From NCBI RefSeq assembly GCF_025938095.1, contig NZ_JAPCZF010000003.1, positions 186,001-250,000 on the forward strand: 64,000 nucleotides of DNA, given 5' to 3'. The position numbers and the translations under genes are program-made. The stretch is from Novosphingobium sp. JCM 18896 (GTDB lineage Bacteria; Pseudomonadota; Alphaproteobacteria; Sphingomonadales; Sphingomonadaceae). Below, piece after piece: positions 1 to 9,562 of this stretch. Within the stretch, counting starts at the first letter, position 1, and every line of letters begins with the position of its first letter. The notes beneath the pieces are model-generated. The model worked only from the letters and a program-made list of their open reading frames with translations, did no database searches and had not been told where the DNA came from.

Positions 1-890
1 TCGCCGTTGACCGTCGCGCGGCGCAGCGTCCGGCGCTGGAGCGCGAAGTCGGCGACCGCGCGGTGCTGGGTGGCGCGGTTGTCCCAGAACGCCACGTCAC
101 CGGGTTCCCAGCGCCAGCGCACGACGTTCTCGGGCTTGGTGATGTGCTCCTGCAGCACGTCGTAGAGCTTCGCGGAATCGGCCTTGTTCAGCCCGACGAA
201 GTTACGCACGAAATGGCCGAGCAGCAGGTTGCGCTGGCCCGAGACGGGATGGACGCGAACCACCGGATGCTCGGTCTCGTAGACCGTCGAGGCGAAGACC
301 GCCTTTTGGAACTGCGCGCGCTGGCGCTGGGCTTCCTCGGGATCCGAAGTGTCGCGCTTGAGGCCGAACTGCGCGGCATAGTCGTAGTCGTTGGTGTGCA
401 CCGCCCAGAGGTTGTTGGCGAGCTGGCGCAGCGGCTCGGGCAGGCCTTCGTAGGCGGTCTCGGTGTTCGCCCAGACGGTGTCGCCGCCGGCTTCGGGCGT
501 GGTGATCGCGCGCAGGATCGAGCCCTTGGGATAGGCGTCGACGAAGGTCACGTCGGTGTGCCAGCTGGAGGCGGCGTAGCCTTCCTTGCTGTCGAGCTCG
601 AGCAGGTAGCGCGAACCGTCTGCCACCGGCACCGTCGGGTGGGCGACGGGATCGCCGAACAGCCCGGCGAAGGCCTCGTGCTCGGCATCGTCGAGATGGT
701 GCTGGCCGCGGAAGAAGATGACCTTGTGGCGGACGAGTGCGGCCTCGATCGCCTGGACGGTCTGGGCGTCGAGATCGCCCGAGAGCTGGACGCCGCGGAT
801 CTCGGCGCCGATGCGGCCGGTCACGGGGCGGATGTCGAGCGGCGAGGCGGGGTCCTTGGCATTGGGATAACGGTCGATTGCGGTGGCCAT
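1..890 (-). CDS. TauD/TfdA-family Fe(II)/2-oxoglutarate dioxygenase (3' end cut by window)
   Basis: Probable cytoplasmic Fe(II)- and 2-oxoglutarate-dependent dioxygenase of the TauD/AtsK group, which oxidises taurine, alkyl sulfates or related compounds to release sulfur or a carbonyl product. The iron-binding HxD is visible as WHTD (H111, D113). The distal histidine region (DNRATQHRAV) lies near residue 275. The start at 890 follows AAAAGGAG at good spacing. About 296 residues are present and the C-terminus runs off the window edge, so the gene is nearly complete. The substrate cannot be read from sequence; alkyl sulfate or sulfonate is the family default. No partner genes are visible on this side. 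Confidence 0.85.
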   Translation of the reverse strand, partial: MATAIDRYPNAKDPASPLDIRPVTGRIGAEIRGVQLSGDLDAQTVQAIEAALVRHKVIFFRGQHHLDDAEHEAFAGLFGDPVAHPTVPVADGSRYLLELDSKEGYAASSWHTDVTFVDAYPKGSILRAITTPEAGGDTVWANTETAYEGLPEPLRQLANNLWAVHTNDYDYAAQFGLKRDTSDPEEAQRQRAQFQKAVFASTVYETEHPVVRVHPVSGQRNLLLGHFVRNFVGLNKADSAKLYDVLQEHITKPENVVRWRWEPGDVAFWDNRATQHRAVADFALQRRTLRRATVNG

Positions 891-1525
891 GATCGGCTCC
901 TTTTGAAGATTACGGGGGCAAGGTTGGGGGCAAGGGGGATCGATCGCCGGTGCGCAGGGCATCGACGTCGGACGCGCCGGGCGCGCGCGGCAGAATCGTG
1001 GGGGCGCAGGACGGCACGCGTCCGCCCGCGGGGACTGGTCAGGGTAAGGGTGGGCCTACCGTCAGTCGGCGCCAGGATTGGCCTGCAAGGCCGGCCTGCG
1101 CCCCGTCAGAGGAGGGTCAGTGGTTGGTCGAACACATGCGCATCGCATCACCTCATCGTTGAGGGGAACACGAAGCCTGGCGCTGTCGCCTGAGCATCGC
1201 GCGCTTTAGCCGTTGGTGACGCGGAGCAAGCTGCTTCCCGATCAAAAGCCGCGGGTCAGGATCCGTTCGAAGCGCGGCGAGCCTGACCAGCCCATTGCCG
1301 TGCGGATTAATGTCTACTTATTCGGTTGAATCATCGAAAGTCAAGGCAAAGCTTTGCTATGGCGACGGATAGGGCGGGTTTCGCGACGGATCGGCGAACC
1401 GTCTGCGCATGTCCATGTGCGATCGTCCGGCAACCGATCTCGCCTCGGCGAGTTTAGCGCTGCGGGTGCAGACAGCGACAAATTGCGACTGGACGCGGGA
1501 ACATGCCAAAGCCATCCAAAGCGCT
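891..1525. promoter_or_regulatory. Long divergent intergenic region (dioxygenase / efflux operon)
   Basis: About 635 bases without a convincing large gene. It holds the leader of the minus-strand dioxygenase, including the mini-ORF, and the upstream region of the plus-strand efflux operon. A perfect 12-bp palindrome, GCAAAGCTTTGC at 1346-1357, lies in an AT-richer stretch (about 1305-1360) and could be an operator for the efflux genes. Neither promoter could be assigned firmly. Confidence 0.4.
1117..1143 (-). CDS. Possible 8-residue leader peptide (MRMCSTNH) upstream of the TauD-family gene
   Basis: A mini-ORF encoding MRMCSTNH starts 5 bases after a strong Shine-Dalgarno sequence (GAGGTGA, 1148-1154), on the same strand as the dioxygenase and about 225 bases upstream of it. 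The next segment can form competing hairpins: GGCGCAGG (minus strand of 1095-1102) can pair with the minus strand of 1068-1076 or with that of 1013-1020. A cysteine codon in a leader before a sulfur-scavenging enzyme would fit attenuation by cysteine supply. This is inference from a very short ORF and could be chance. Confidence 0.3.
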   Translation of the reverse strand: MRMCSTNH

Positions 1526-2995
1526 GTGAAGCGTATTGTACATATCCTGCTCGCGACCGCGGTCTTGTCGGGCTGCAGCGTGGGGCCGAACTATCGGCCC
1601 AAGAGCGCGACCGAGCTCGGCGTCCCCGATGCCTGGTCGGTCACCGCGGCGCCCACGCCCGAGGACCTGACGCGCTGGTGGCGCAATTTCGACGATCCCG
1701 TGCTCGGCCAGCTCGTCGATCAGGCGGCTGCGGCCAATCTCGATCTGGCCCAGGCCGTGGCGCGGCTGCGCCAGGCGCGCGAGCAGCTCGTGGTCAGCCA
1801 GTCCTCGCTGTTTCCCTCGATCTCGGGCTCGGGCGGCTTCAGTCGCAGCGAGGCGATCCGTGGCGGCGGTTCGACCCTGACCCTCCCTGACGGCACGGTG
1901 ACGACCGCGGGTGGCGGCGGGCGCAGCAATTTCTCGCTGGGGCTCGATGCGAGCTACCAGGTCGACCTGTTCGGCGGCGTGCGCCGCGGCGTCGAAGCGA
2001 GCCGCGCGCAGTACGAGGCCGCGGGCTTCGACTATGCGACGACCCTGCTGACGGTCGAAAGCGAGGTGGCGCGCAACTACGTGCTGGCGCGCGCCTATCA
2101 GGCGCAGCTCGCGAACGCGCGCGCCAACCTCGCGATCCAGGACGACAATCTCGAGATCGCCGGCTTCCGCGTCCAGGCCGGGCTGGTCTCCTCGGTCGAT
2201 CAGGAACAGGCGCGCGCCAGCCGGGCGCAGACCGCCGCGAACATCCCGCAGATCGAGCAGCAGTACAACGCCGCGGTCTCGCGCATCGGTGTGTTGACCG
2301 GTCAGGCACCCGGTGCGCTCAAACCGCTGCTCGCCGCGGTCAAGCCGATCCCCGGCGGACCGGCCACGGTGGGCGCGGGCATTCCCGCCAATGTCCTGCG
2401 CCAGCGCCCCGACGTGCGCGCGGCCGAGCGCAACCTCGCCGCGGCGACCGCACAGATTGGTGTGGCCAAGGCGCAGCTGTTCCCGGCACTCAACATCAGC
2501 GGCAGCCTCGATGCCAATGCCGGCAATATCGGCAGCCTGTTCGACACGATCACCGGCGGGCTCTTCGCCGGGATCAGCCAGGCGATCTTCAACGGCGGGC
2601 GGCTCAACGCGCAGGTGCGTTCGAGCCGCGCCGCCGCCGACGCCGCCTTCGCCGGTTACAAGCAGTCGGTGCTGACCGCGCTCGAGGACGTCGAGAACGC
2701 GGTCGTCGCGCTGCAGGCCGCGCAGGAGCGCGAGCGCCAGTTCGCCATCGCCTATGACGCGGCGAACAATTCGGCGCTGCTGGCGCGCAGCCAGTACCGC
2801 TCGGGCCTGACCGACTTCACCACGCTCAACACGCAGGAAGCCGCGCTGATCTCGGCGCGCAACGGGCTGGTCCAGGCGCGCTCCGACAAGGCGACCGCGC
2901 TGATCGCGCTCTACGCCGCGCTCGGCGGCGGCTGGAATCCGGCGGTGACGCCCACAGTGGATACGACGCCGGCAGCACCGGCAGGGACGAATTGA
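1526..2995 (+). CDS. NodT/TolC-family outer-membrane efflux lipoprotein
   Basis: Outer-membrane channel of a tripartite efflux pump, RND/MacAB-type NodT family. The GTG start at 1526 gives a short lipoprotein signal ending in a lipobox (AVLSGC, Cys17) followed by the family-typical SVGPNYRP. An upstream in-frame ATG at 1409 would bury this signal behind 39 extra residues, so it was not chosen. The 489-residue length suits the family, and two OEP repeats with long helices (for example ARLRQAREQL and RQRPDVRAAERNLAAA) are visible. It is followed 2 bases later by the periplasmic adaptor, so it is the first gene of the efflux operon. Confidence 0.9.
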   Translation: MKRIVHILLATAVLSGCSVGPNYRPKSATELGVPDAWSVTAAPTPEDLTRWWRNFDDPVLGQLVDQAAAANLDLAQAVARLRQAREQLVVSQSSLFPSISGSGGFSRSEAIRGGGSTLTLPDGTVTTAGGGGRSNFSLGLDASYQVDLFGGVRRGVEASRAQYEAAGFDYATTLLTVESEVARNYVLARAYQAQLANARANLAIQDDNLEIAGFRVQAGLVSSVDQEQARASRAQTAANIPQIEQQYNAAVSRIGVLTGQAPGALKPLLAAVKPIPGGPATVGAGIPANVLRQRPDVRAAERNLAAATAQIGVAKAQLFPALNISGSLDANAGNIGSLFDTITGGLFAGISQAIFNGGRLNAQVRSSRAAADAAFAGYKQSVLTALEDVENAVVALQAAQERERQFAIAYDAANNSALLARSQYRSGLTDFTTLNTQEAALISARNGLVQARSDKATALIALYAALGGGWNPAVTPTVDTTPAAPAGTN

Positions 2996-2997
2996 CC

Positions 2998-4369
2998 ATG
3001 GCAGATGAAAACCTCGACGAGTTCCTCGGCGTGAAGCCGCAACCGGCCTGGTATCGCTATGCCAAGTGGGGCGGGATCGCGCTTGCCGTACTGATCCTGG
3101 TCTTCGTTCTCACGCGGGTGTTCGGCGGTTCGAGCGAGCCGCAGTATACGACCGTAGAGGTCGAGCGCGGCCACCTCGTCACCACCGTCTCGGCCACGGG
3201 CAAGCTCGCGCCGACCAACCAGGTCACGGTCGGCTCGCAGCTCTCGGGCCTCGTGGTCAAGGTCTTGGTCGACGTCAACGACCGCGTCGTCGCCGGCCAG
3301 GCGCTGGCCGAGATCGATCCCGAGCAGATCGACGACCAGATCCGCCAGGGCCAGGCCCAGGTCGCCGCGCAGCAGGCGCAGGTCGGTCAGGCGCGCGCCA
3401 CGGTGGCCGAGGCCCAGGCCCAGCTCGCGCGGCTCGAGGAAGTCCATCGCCTGTCGAACGGCAAGGTGCCGTCGCAGACCGAACTCCAGACCGGCCGCGC
3501 CAATGCCCAGCGCGCGGTCGCCGCGCTCAGGGTCGCGCAGGCCAACGTCACCGCGGCTCAGGCAACCTTGTCGCAGAGCCAGACCCAGCGCGCGCGCGCG
3601 ATCATCCGCTCGCCCGTCGCCGGCGTGGTGCTCGCGCGCCAGGTCGATCCGGGCCAGACCGTCGCCGCCTCGTTCAACACGCCGACCCTGTTCGTCATTG
3701 CCGAGGACCTGTCGGCGATGAAGCTCGAGGTCGCGATCGACGAGGCCGACGTCGGCGCGGTTAAGCAGGGCCAGCGCGCGACCTTCACCGTCGACGCCTT
3801 CCCCGGCAAGTCCTTCCCCGCGCAGATCACGCGCGTCGAGATCGGCTCGAACCTCAGCGCGCAGGCGGCGAGTTCCTCGTCGACCAGCACGACGACTTCG
3901 ACCACTGGGCAGGTCGTGTCCTATGCCGCCGATCTCTCGGTCGGCAACGCCGACCAGCAATTGCGCCCTGGCATGACCGCGACCGCCGACATCGTCACCG
4001 CCGACAAGCAGAACGTGCTGCTCGTGCCCAATGCCGCGTTGCGCTTCACCCCGCAGGCCGCGGCCGCCAGCGGCTCGGACCAGGGTGGCATCGCCAAGCA
4101 GCTCTCGATGGGCCCGCCGCGGCGCAACCGGGCCGAGCGCTCGGTCACGCTGAGCCGCGGCGCGACGCAGACGGTCTACGTCAAGGGCGAGGACGGCAAG
4201 CCGAGCCCCGTGCAGATCGTCACCGGCGACAGCGACGGTTCGCAGACCGAGGTGATCTCGGGCGGGCTCAAGCCGGGCATGGCGGTCATCACCGGGCAGT
4301 TGGCCGGCGCCGGCGACAACCAGAGCAAGGGATCCGGCCAGCGCCGGCGCCAGAGCGGCGGAGGCGGCG

Positions 4370-4383
<14 letters not shown>
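2998..4383 (+). CDS. macA: MacA-like periplasmic adaptor (HlyD/RND membrane-fusion family)
   Basis: Membrane-fusion protein linking the inner-membrane MacB-type transporter to the outer-membrane channel. It has one N-terminal membrane anchor (about residues 22-43), a barrel/lipoyl half-motif (VGSQLSGLV), a long coiled-coil hairpin rich in Q/A (about 95-195), then beta-barrel and membrane-proximal domains. A low-complexity Ser/Thr linker (SSSSTSTTTSTT, about residue 290) and a Gly-rich C-terminus are unusual additions. The ATG at 2998 was preferred to the TTG six bases earlier. The gene overlaps the ATPase gene by 14 bases. Confidence 0.9.
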
Positions 4384-5092
<709 letters not shown>

Positions 5093-5106
5093 GAGCGGCA
5101 TTCCAG

Positions 5107-5238
5107 ATCCTCCCCTGCAAGGGGAGGGGGACCGCCGTCCTGAGCTTGTCGAAGGGCGGTGGTGGAGGGGTGTCCCCGCTGGCGGTTACACCCCTCCGTC
5201 AGCGCTACGCGCTGCCACCTCCCCTTACAGGGGAGGAT
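5107..5238. repeat. Family A palindromic intergenic repeat, copy 1
   Basis: Element bounded by ATCCTCCCCTGCAAGGGG and its near inverse at the right end (TTACAGGGGAGGAT), with internal inverted segments (GGTGGAGGGG / CCCCTCC). It lies between the ATPase and permease genes of the efflux operon. It carries an internal motif, CTGAGCTTGTCGAAG (about 5140-5154), which is one arm of the family C repeat seen at 37034. Its right end GGGAGGA lies 10 bases before the permease ATG and is the only Shine-Dalgarno candidate there. Confidence 0.85.
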
Positions 5239-5246
5239 CTTTCGTC

Positions 5247-6455
5247 ATGCTAGGCACGATCTTCCTCCTCGCGCTGCGTTCGATCCGGCGGCACATGCTG
5301 CGCTCGTTCCTGACGATCCTCGGCATCGTCATCGGCGTCGGCGCGGTCGTGGCGATGACGACCTTGGGCAAGGCGACCACCGCGGCGGTGCAGCAGCAGA
5401 TCGCCGCGCTGGGCACCAACGTCCTGCAGATCCGCCCGGGCCAGGGCTTCGGCCGCGGCGGCGGCGGACCGCGGCCGCCCGATTTCGATCCGGCCGACGT
5501 GACCGCGATTGCTCAGCAGATCGCCGGTGTTACCGCGGTCGCGCCGCAGGCGCAGTCGACCGCGACGGCGATCTACGAAGGCGCCAACTGGTCGACGACG
5601 ATCAACGGCACGACCTCGGACTACTTCAAGGTCCAGCCCTGGCCGCTGGCCTCTGGCCGCCAGTTCACCCCGGCCGAGGAAGCCGCGGGCAAGGCGGTCT
5701 GCATCATCGGCAATACGGTGCGCTCGAACCTGTTCCGCGGCGGGCAGGCGGTGGGGCTGCGCTTCCGCATCGGCAACGTCTCCTGCGACGTCATCGGCGT
5801 GCTCTCGACGCGCGGGCAGGCGGGCTTCGGCGGCGATCAGGACGACGTCGTGATCATGCCGATCAATGCGGTCCAGCGCCGCTTCACCGGCAGCACCGAC
5901 GTGCGGCTGATGCTCGTCGGCGTCGACCAGGCCTATTCGACGAGCCAGGTCCAGGCCTCGATCACCGACCTGCTGCGCGAACGTCGGCGGATCACCGACG
6001 GGCGCGAGGACAATTTCAACATCTTCGACACCAAGCAGATCTCCGACACGCTGACCGGCACGACCACCTTGCTGACCGGCATCGTCACCGCGGTGGCGGC
6101 GATCAGCCTCGTCGTCGGCGGCATCGGCATCATGAACATCATGCTGGTTTCGGTGACCGAGCGCACGCGCGAGATTGGCATACGCCTGGCGATCGGCGCC
6201 GTGGCCAACGAGGTGCTGCTGCAGTTCCTCGTGGAATCGATCGTGCTCTCGTGCCTCGGCGGGGTGATCGGGCTGCTGCTCGCCCAGGTCGTGATCGCCG
6301 TGGCGACGCCGCTGATGCAGGTGCCCTGGACCTTCGACGTCCAGATCAACGTCGTCGCCTTCATCATCTCGGGCCTGATCGGCGTGGTCTTCGGCTATTT
6401 CCCTGCACGCCGGGCCGCCTCGCTCAACCCGATCGACGCATTGCGACACGAGTAA
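5247..6455 (+). CDS. MacB/FtsX-family ABC transporter permease
   Basis: Inner-membrane permease of the efflux pump. The N-terminal MacB periplasmic core domain follows a first membrane helix (about 20-40, TILGIVIGVGAVVAMTTLG). The C-terminal FtsX domain has three helices, including the family-typical GGIGIMNIMLVSVTERTREIG. The 402-residue length fits a stand-alone permease paired with the separate ATPase at 4370. The protein ends FGYFPARRAASLNPIDALRHE, as typical for the family. Its ribosome-binding site lies in the preceding repeat. Likely substrates are macrolide-like compounds or lipids; none can be assigned. Confidence 0.93.
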   Translation: MLGTIFLLALRSIRRHMLRSFLTILGIVIGVGAVVAMTTLGKATTAAVQQQIAALGTNVLQIRPGQGFGRGGGGPRPPDFDPADVTAIAQQIAGVTAVAPQAQSTATAIYEGANWSTTINGTTSDYFKVQPWPLASGRQFTPAEEAAGKAVCIIGNTVRSNLFRGGQAVGLRFRIGNVSCDVIGVLSTRGQAGFGGDQDDVVIMPINAVQRRFTGSTDVRLMLVGVDQAYSTSQVQASITDLLRERRRITDGREDNFNIFDTKQISDTLTGTTTLLTGIVTAVAAISLVVGGIGIMNIMLVSVTERTREIGIRLAIGAVANEVLLQFLVESIVLSCLGGVIGLLLAQVVIAVATPLMQVPWTFDVQINVVAFIISGLIGVVFGYFPARRAASLNPIDALRHE

Positions 6456-6525
6456 CTTTAATCCAACCAAGCGATTGACTTGGCGCTCCCCGCCGCACTA
6501 GCCCACGCGGCGGGAGAACGAATCT

Positions 6526-7665
6526 ATGTGGCATGTCCTGACGTCTGACCAGGAACTCTTGCGCGATACGACCGCGCGATTCCTGGGCGATCACGTACCT
6601 CTGAGCCGGCAGCGCAAGGACCTGCGCCGCGATCCGGCGGGCTTCGATCCGAGCTACTGGCGCTCGGGCGCCGAGCTCGGTTGGACCATGCTGCTGGTCG
6701 GCGAGGAAGACGGCGGCGGCAGCGTCTCGGGCCGCGGCGCGGTCGATCTCGCGCTGATCGCCTACGAGTTCGGCCGCAATGCCGCACCGGGACCGCTGGT
6801 CGACTGCAACGTGGTGGCATCGGCGCTGACCGGGCATGCCGGCGATCTCCAGAAGGGTGTGCTCGGCGAAGTGCTGACCGGCGGCGCGATCGCCGCGAGC
6901 GTGCTCGGCCACGCGCCCTGGCAGAACCCGGGCGAGGCGGCGATCACGATCCGCAAGCAGGGCGACGACCTGATCATCGACGGCACCCTGCGTCCGGTCG
7001 AATCGGCCAAGCAGGCCGGCTACTTCCTCGTCACCGGCCGCAGCGAGAGCGGCATGACCCAGGTGCTCGTCCCCGCCGACGCGGCGGGGCTCTCGGTCAC
7101 GGGTCTGCGCGGCATCGACGTGACGCGGCGCTTCGGCGCGGTGAGCTTCGACGGCGTGCGTGCTCCCGCGAGCGCGCTCGTCGGCGAATATGGCCAGGCC
7201 GGCGCGCAGGTTTCGCGCCAGATCGAAAACGCCGCGGTCATGCTGACCGCCGAGGCCGTCGGCGCGATGGACATGGCCTTCGCCATGACGCTCGACTGGG
7301 CCTTCGACCGCTATACCTTCGGCCGCGCGCTGGCCTCGTACCAGGCGCTCAAGCATCGCTTCGCCGACATGAAGTCCTGGCTCGAGGCGAGCCACGCGAT
7401 CGCCGACGCTGCGGCCGAGGCGGTCGCCGACCAGAGCCCGCTCGCGGCCGAGAAGGCCAGCGCGGCCAAGTCCTACATCGGCGAGCAGGGCCCCGAACTC
7501 GCGCAGGACTGCGTCCAGCTCCACGGCGGCATCGGCGTGACCTACGAGCACGACCTGCACTTCTTCCTGCGCCGCGTCTCGCTCAACCGCCTGCTCTACG
7601 GCACCCCGGCCGAACACCGCCGGCTGCTCGCCAAAATCCAGATCGAGAAGGAGGCCGCGGCATGA
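6526..7665 (+). CDS. Acyl-CoA dehydrogenase, subunit 1
   Basis: FAD-dependent acyl-CoA dehydrogenase, 379 residues, introducing an alpha-beta double bond into an acyl-CoA. N-terminal helical, central beta and C-terminal helical domains are recognisable, with the C-terminal CVQLHGGIGVTYEHDLH segment typical of the family. An 8-bp stem (6489-6496 with 6507-6514) overlaps the Shine-Dalgarno region. It overlaps the next dehydrogenase gene by 4 bases (ATGA). Adjacent dehydrogenases of this kind often form mixed tetramers acting on bulky substrates such as steroid side chains; this is inference here. Confidence 0.9.
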   Translation: MWHVLTSDQELLRDTTARFLGDHVPLSRQRKDLRRDPAGFDPSYWRSGAELGWTMLLVGEEDGGGSVSGRGAVDLALIAYEFGRNAAPGPLVDCNVVASALTGHAGDLQKGVLGEVLTGGAIAASVLGHAPWQNPGEAAITIRKQGDDLIIDGTLRPVESAKQAGYFLVTGRSESGMTQVLVPADAAGLSVTGLRGIDVTRRFGAVSFDGVRAPASALVGEYGQAGAQVSRQIENAAVMLTAEAVGAMDMAFAMTLDWAFDRYTFGRALASYQALKHRFADMKSWLEASHAIADAAAEAVADQSPLAAEKASAAKSYIGEQGPELAQDCVQLHGGIGVTYEHDLHFFLRRVSLNRLLYGTPAEHRRLLAKIQIEKEAAA

Positions 7666-8921
7666 GCGAGCAGATCGAAAGCGTCGAGACCTTCCGCCTG
7701 CGCGCGCGCGAGTGGATCAAGGCCAATCTCGGCCCGATCCAGCCCTTCGACCTGACCCAGGACTGCGCCGACGACGAGGAAGAGCTCGTCGCCGTGGCCC
7801 GCGACCGCGCGCTCCAGCGCAAGCTCTATGATGGCGGTTTCGCCGGCCTCTGCTTCCCCAAGGAACTGGGCGGCCAGGGCCTGACCCCCGAGCACAACCG
7901 CGCCTTCAACGAGGAACTGGCCGGGCACGAGTATCCCTCGCGCTTCACCGTGCCCACCTTCACGCCTTGCGCGGCGGTGATCATGGAATTCGGCACGCCC
8001 GAGCAGAAGCTCGCGCATATCCCGGCGATCCTCAAGGGCGAGGAATTCTGGGCGCAGATGCTGTCCGAGCCCGGCGGCGGTTCGGACGTCGCCGGCGCGA
8101 CGACCTCGGCCGTGCGCGACCCCGCGACGGGCGACTGGATCCTCAACGGCGCCAAGGTCTGGACCTCGCGCGCCTGGTGGCACGACTGGGGCATCGTCCT
8201 CGCGCGCACCAACTGGAACGTGCCCAAGCACCAGGGCCTCACCGTGTTCCTCATGCCGCTGCAGCAGGCGGGGGTCGAGATCCGCCGGATCGAGCGCCTC
8301 AACGGCGAGACCGAGGCCTGCGAGGAGTTCATGACCGACGTCCGCATCCCCGACAGCGATCGCGTCGGCGAGATCGACGGCGGCTGGACCGTCGGCCAGC
8401 GCTGGATGTTCCACGAGCGCATGGGCCACAACTCGCCCTATGTGACGCAGCCCGTGGGCCTGTCGCACGGCCGCACCGAAGCCACCCCCGTGGCGATCGC
8501 GCGCCAGGCCGGGCGGATCGACGATCCGGCGGCGCAGGAGCTGATCGGCGAATCGCGCGCGCTCGGCCTCGTCGCCAGCGAGTTGCAGCGCCGGCTCGCC
8601 TCGGGCGCGGCGGCGGGCAAGGGCAATACCGACATGTCCTCGGTCGCGCGGCTGTTCCGCGGCATGGCCAACGTCCGTCAGCGCACGATCGCCTTCGATC
8701 TGGCCGGCGCCGGCGCGGCCGGCTGGACCGAGGAGGAGAGCGACGGCGTCGGCGTGCAGGGCATGGAGTTCCTGATGCGTCAGGTCTCGTGCATCGGCGG
8801 CGGCACCACCGAGATCTCGCGCAACGTCATCGCCGAGCGCGTGCTCGGCATGCCGCGTGAGGCTTCGGGCGACAAGGGCGTGGCCTTCCGCGACGTCCCG
8901 CGCGGACCCAAGCGGAGCTAA
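7662..8921 (+). CDS. Acyl-CoA dehydrogenase, subunit 2
   Basis: Second acyl-CoA dehydrogenase, 419 residues, translationally coupled to the first. FAD-binding signatures include WAQMLSEPGGGSD and the C-terminal CIGGGTTEISRNVIAERVLG, where the GTTEI segment commonly carries or neighbours the catalytic base in FadE-type enzymes. The pairing of a shorter and a longer dehydrogenase resembles the heteromeric enzymes of steroid and terpenoid degraders. Its stop overlaps that of the convergent TetR gene by 4 bases. Confidence 0.9.
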   Translation: MSEQIESVETFRLRAREWIKANLGPIQPFDLTQDCADDEEELVAVARDRALQRKLYDGGFAGLCFPKELGGQGLTPEHNRAFNEELAGHEYPSRFTVPTFTPCAAVIMEFGTPEQKLAHIPAILKGEEFWAQMLSEPGGGSDVAGATTSAVRDPATGDWILNGAKVWTSRAWWHDWGIVLARTNWNVPKHQGLTVFLMPLQQAGVEIRRIERLNGETEACEEFMTDVRIPDSDRVGEIDGGWTVGQRWMFHERMGHNSPYVTQPVGLSHGRTEATPVAIARQAGRIDDPAAQELIGESRALGLVASELQRRLASGAAAGKGNTDMSSVARLFRGMANVRQRTIAFDLAGAGAAGWTEEESDGVGVQGMEFLMRQVSCIGGGTTEISRNVIAERVLGMPREASGDKGVAFRDVPRGPKRS

Positions 8922-9553
8922 TTCGCCAGCGCGCGCACCCCGGCGAGGACCAGGGCCGCGCGCAGGCGGAGAGTGCGCGGCAGGTCGAGGTCGTCGACCA
9001 GCGCCCACTTGCCGATCGCGCCCATGGCGATCGACGAGATCGTTTCGGCGATCTCGATCGCGCCGGTGCTGCGCGGCAGTTCGCCGGCTTCCTGGGCGTG
9101 GGCGATGACCACCGAGAAGGCGCGGGTCATGCCGCCCGCGGCCGAATCGCGCGCGATCGCCTCGGGTGCCTGGTCGCGGATCTGCAGCATCCGCCGCACC
9201 GCCGCCTTGGGCGAGCGCGCGACGGTCTCGCCGAGTTGCTGGAGGATGTCGTCGAGCACGCGGTCGACTGGCTGGCCGCTCATCAGCGAGCGCAGCGACA
9301 GCTCGTGGATCTGCTCGGCCGTGGTCCAGGCCAGCTCGCGGAGGATGTCCTCCTTCTTGGGGAAGTAGTAGTAGACGCTGGCGCGCGAGATGCCCGCGCG
9401 CTCGGCGATCTCGTCGACCGTGGTCGCCTCGAAGCCTTCGTCGAAGCCGCGCTCGGTCCAGAGGCGCAGCGCGGCGCCGACGATCTTCTTGCGCGTCGCG
9501 CGCGAACGCTCCTGCGAGAGCTTGGCGGAAGGAAGGGCGCGCGAGGCAGGCAT
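8918..9553 (-). CDS. TetR-family transcriptional regulator
   Basis: 211 residues. The N-terminal TetR helix-turn-helix is clear (TTVDEIAERAGISRASVYYYF, about residues 44-64), followed by a variable ligand-binding domain. It is convergent with the acyl-CoA dehydrogenases and 9 bases downstream of the enoyl-CoA hydratase gene on the same strand, so it is probably co-transcribed with the minus-strand catabolic genes and controls this block. The ligand is probably an acyl-CoA or the substrate, by analogy with similar regulators. Confidence 0.9.
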   Translation of the reverse strand: MPASRALPSAKLSQERSRATRKKIVGAALRLWTERGFDEGFEATTVDEIAERAGISRASVYYYFPKKEDILRELAWTTAEQIHELSLRSLMSGQPVDRVLDDILQQLGETVARSPKAAVRRMLQIRDQAPEAIARDSAAGGMTRAFSVVIAHAQEAGELPRSTGAIEIAETISSIAMGAIGKWALVDDLDLPRTLRLRAALVLAGVRALAN

Positions 9554-9562
9554 CCCCGCGCT

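Noticed and set aside
891..1116. SAM or other known riboswitch before the dioxygenase
   Set aside because: No SAM-I, SAM-II or SAM/SAH core could be recognised; only generic GC-rich hairpins were seen.
63..1193. Plus-strand ORF over the dioxygenase gene
   Set aside because: Complement of the TauD-type gene, whose HxD motif, length and ribosome-binding site are clear.
5107..5238. Insertion sequence remnant
   Set aside because: Only about 130 bases with no transposase coding sequence and no target duplication seen; better described as a dispersed palindromic repeat.
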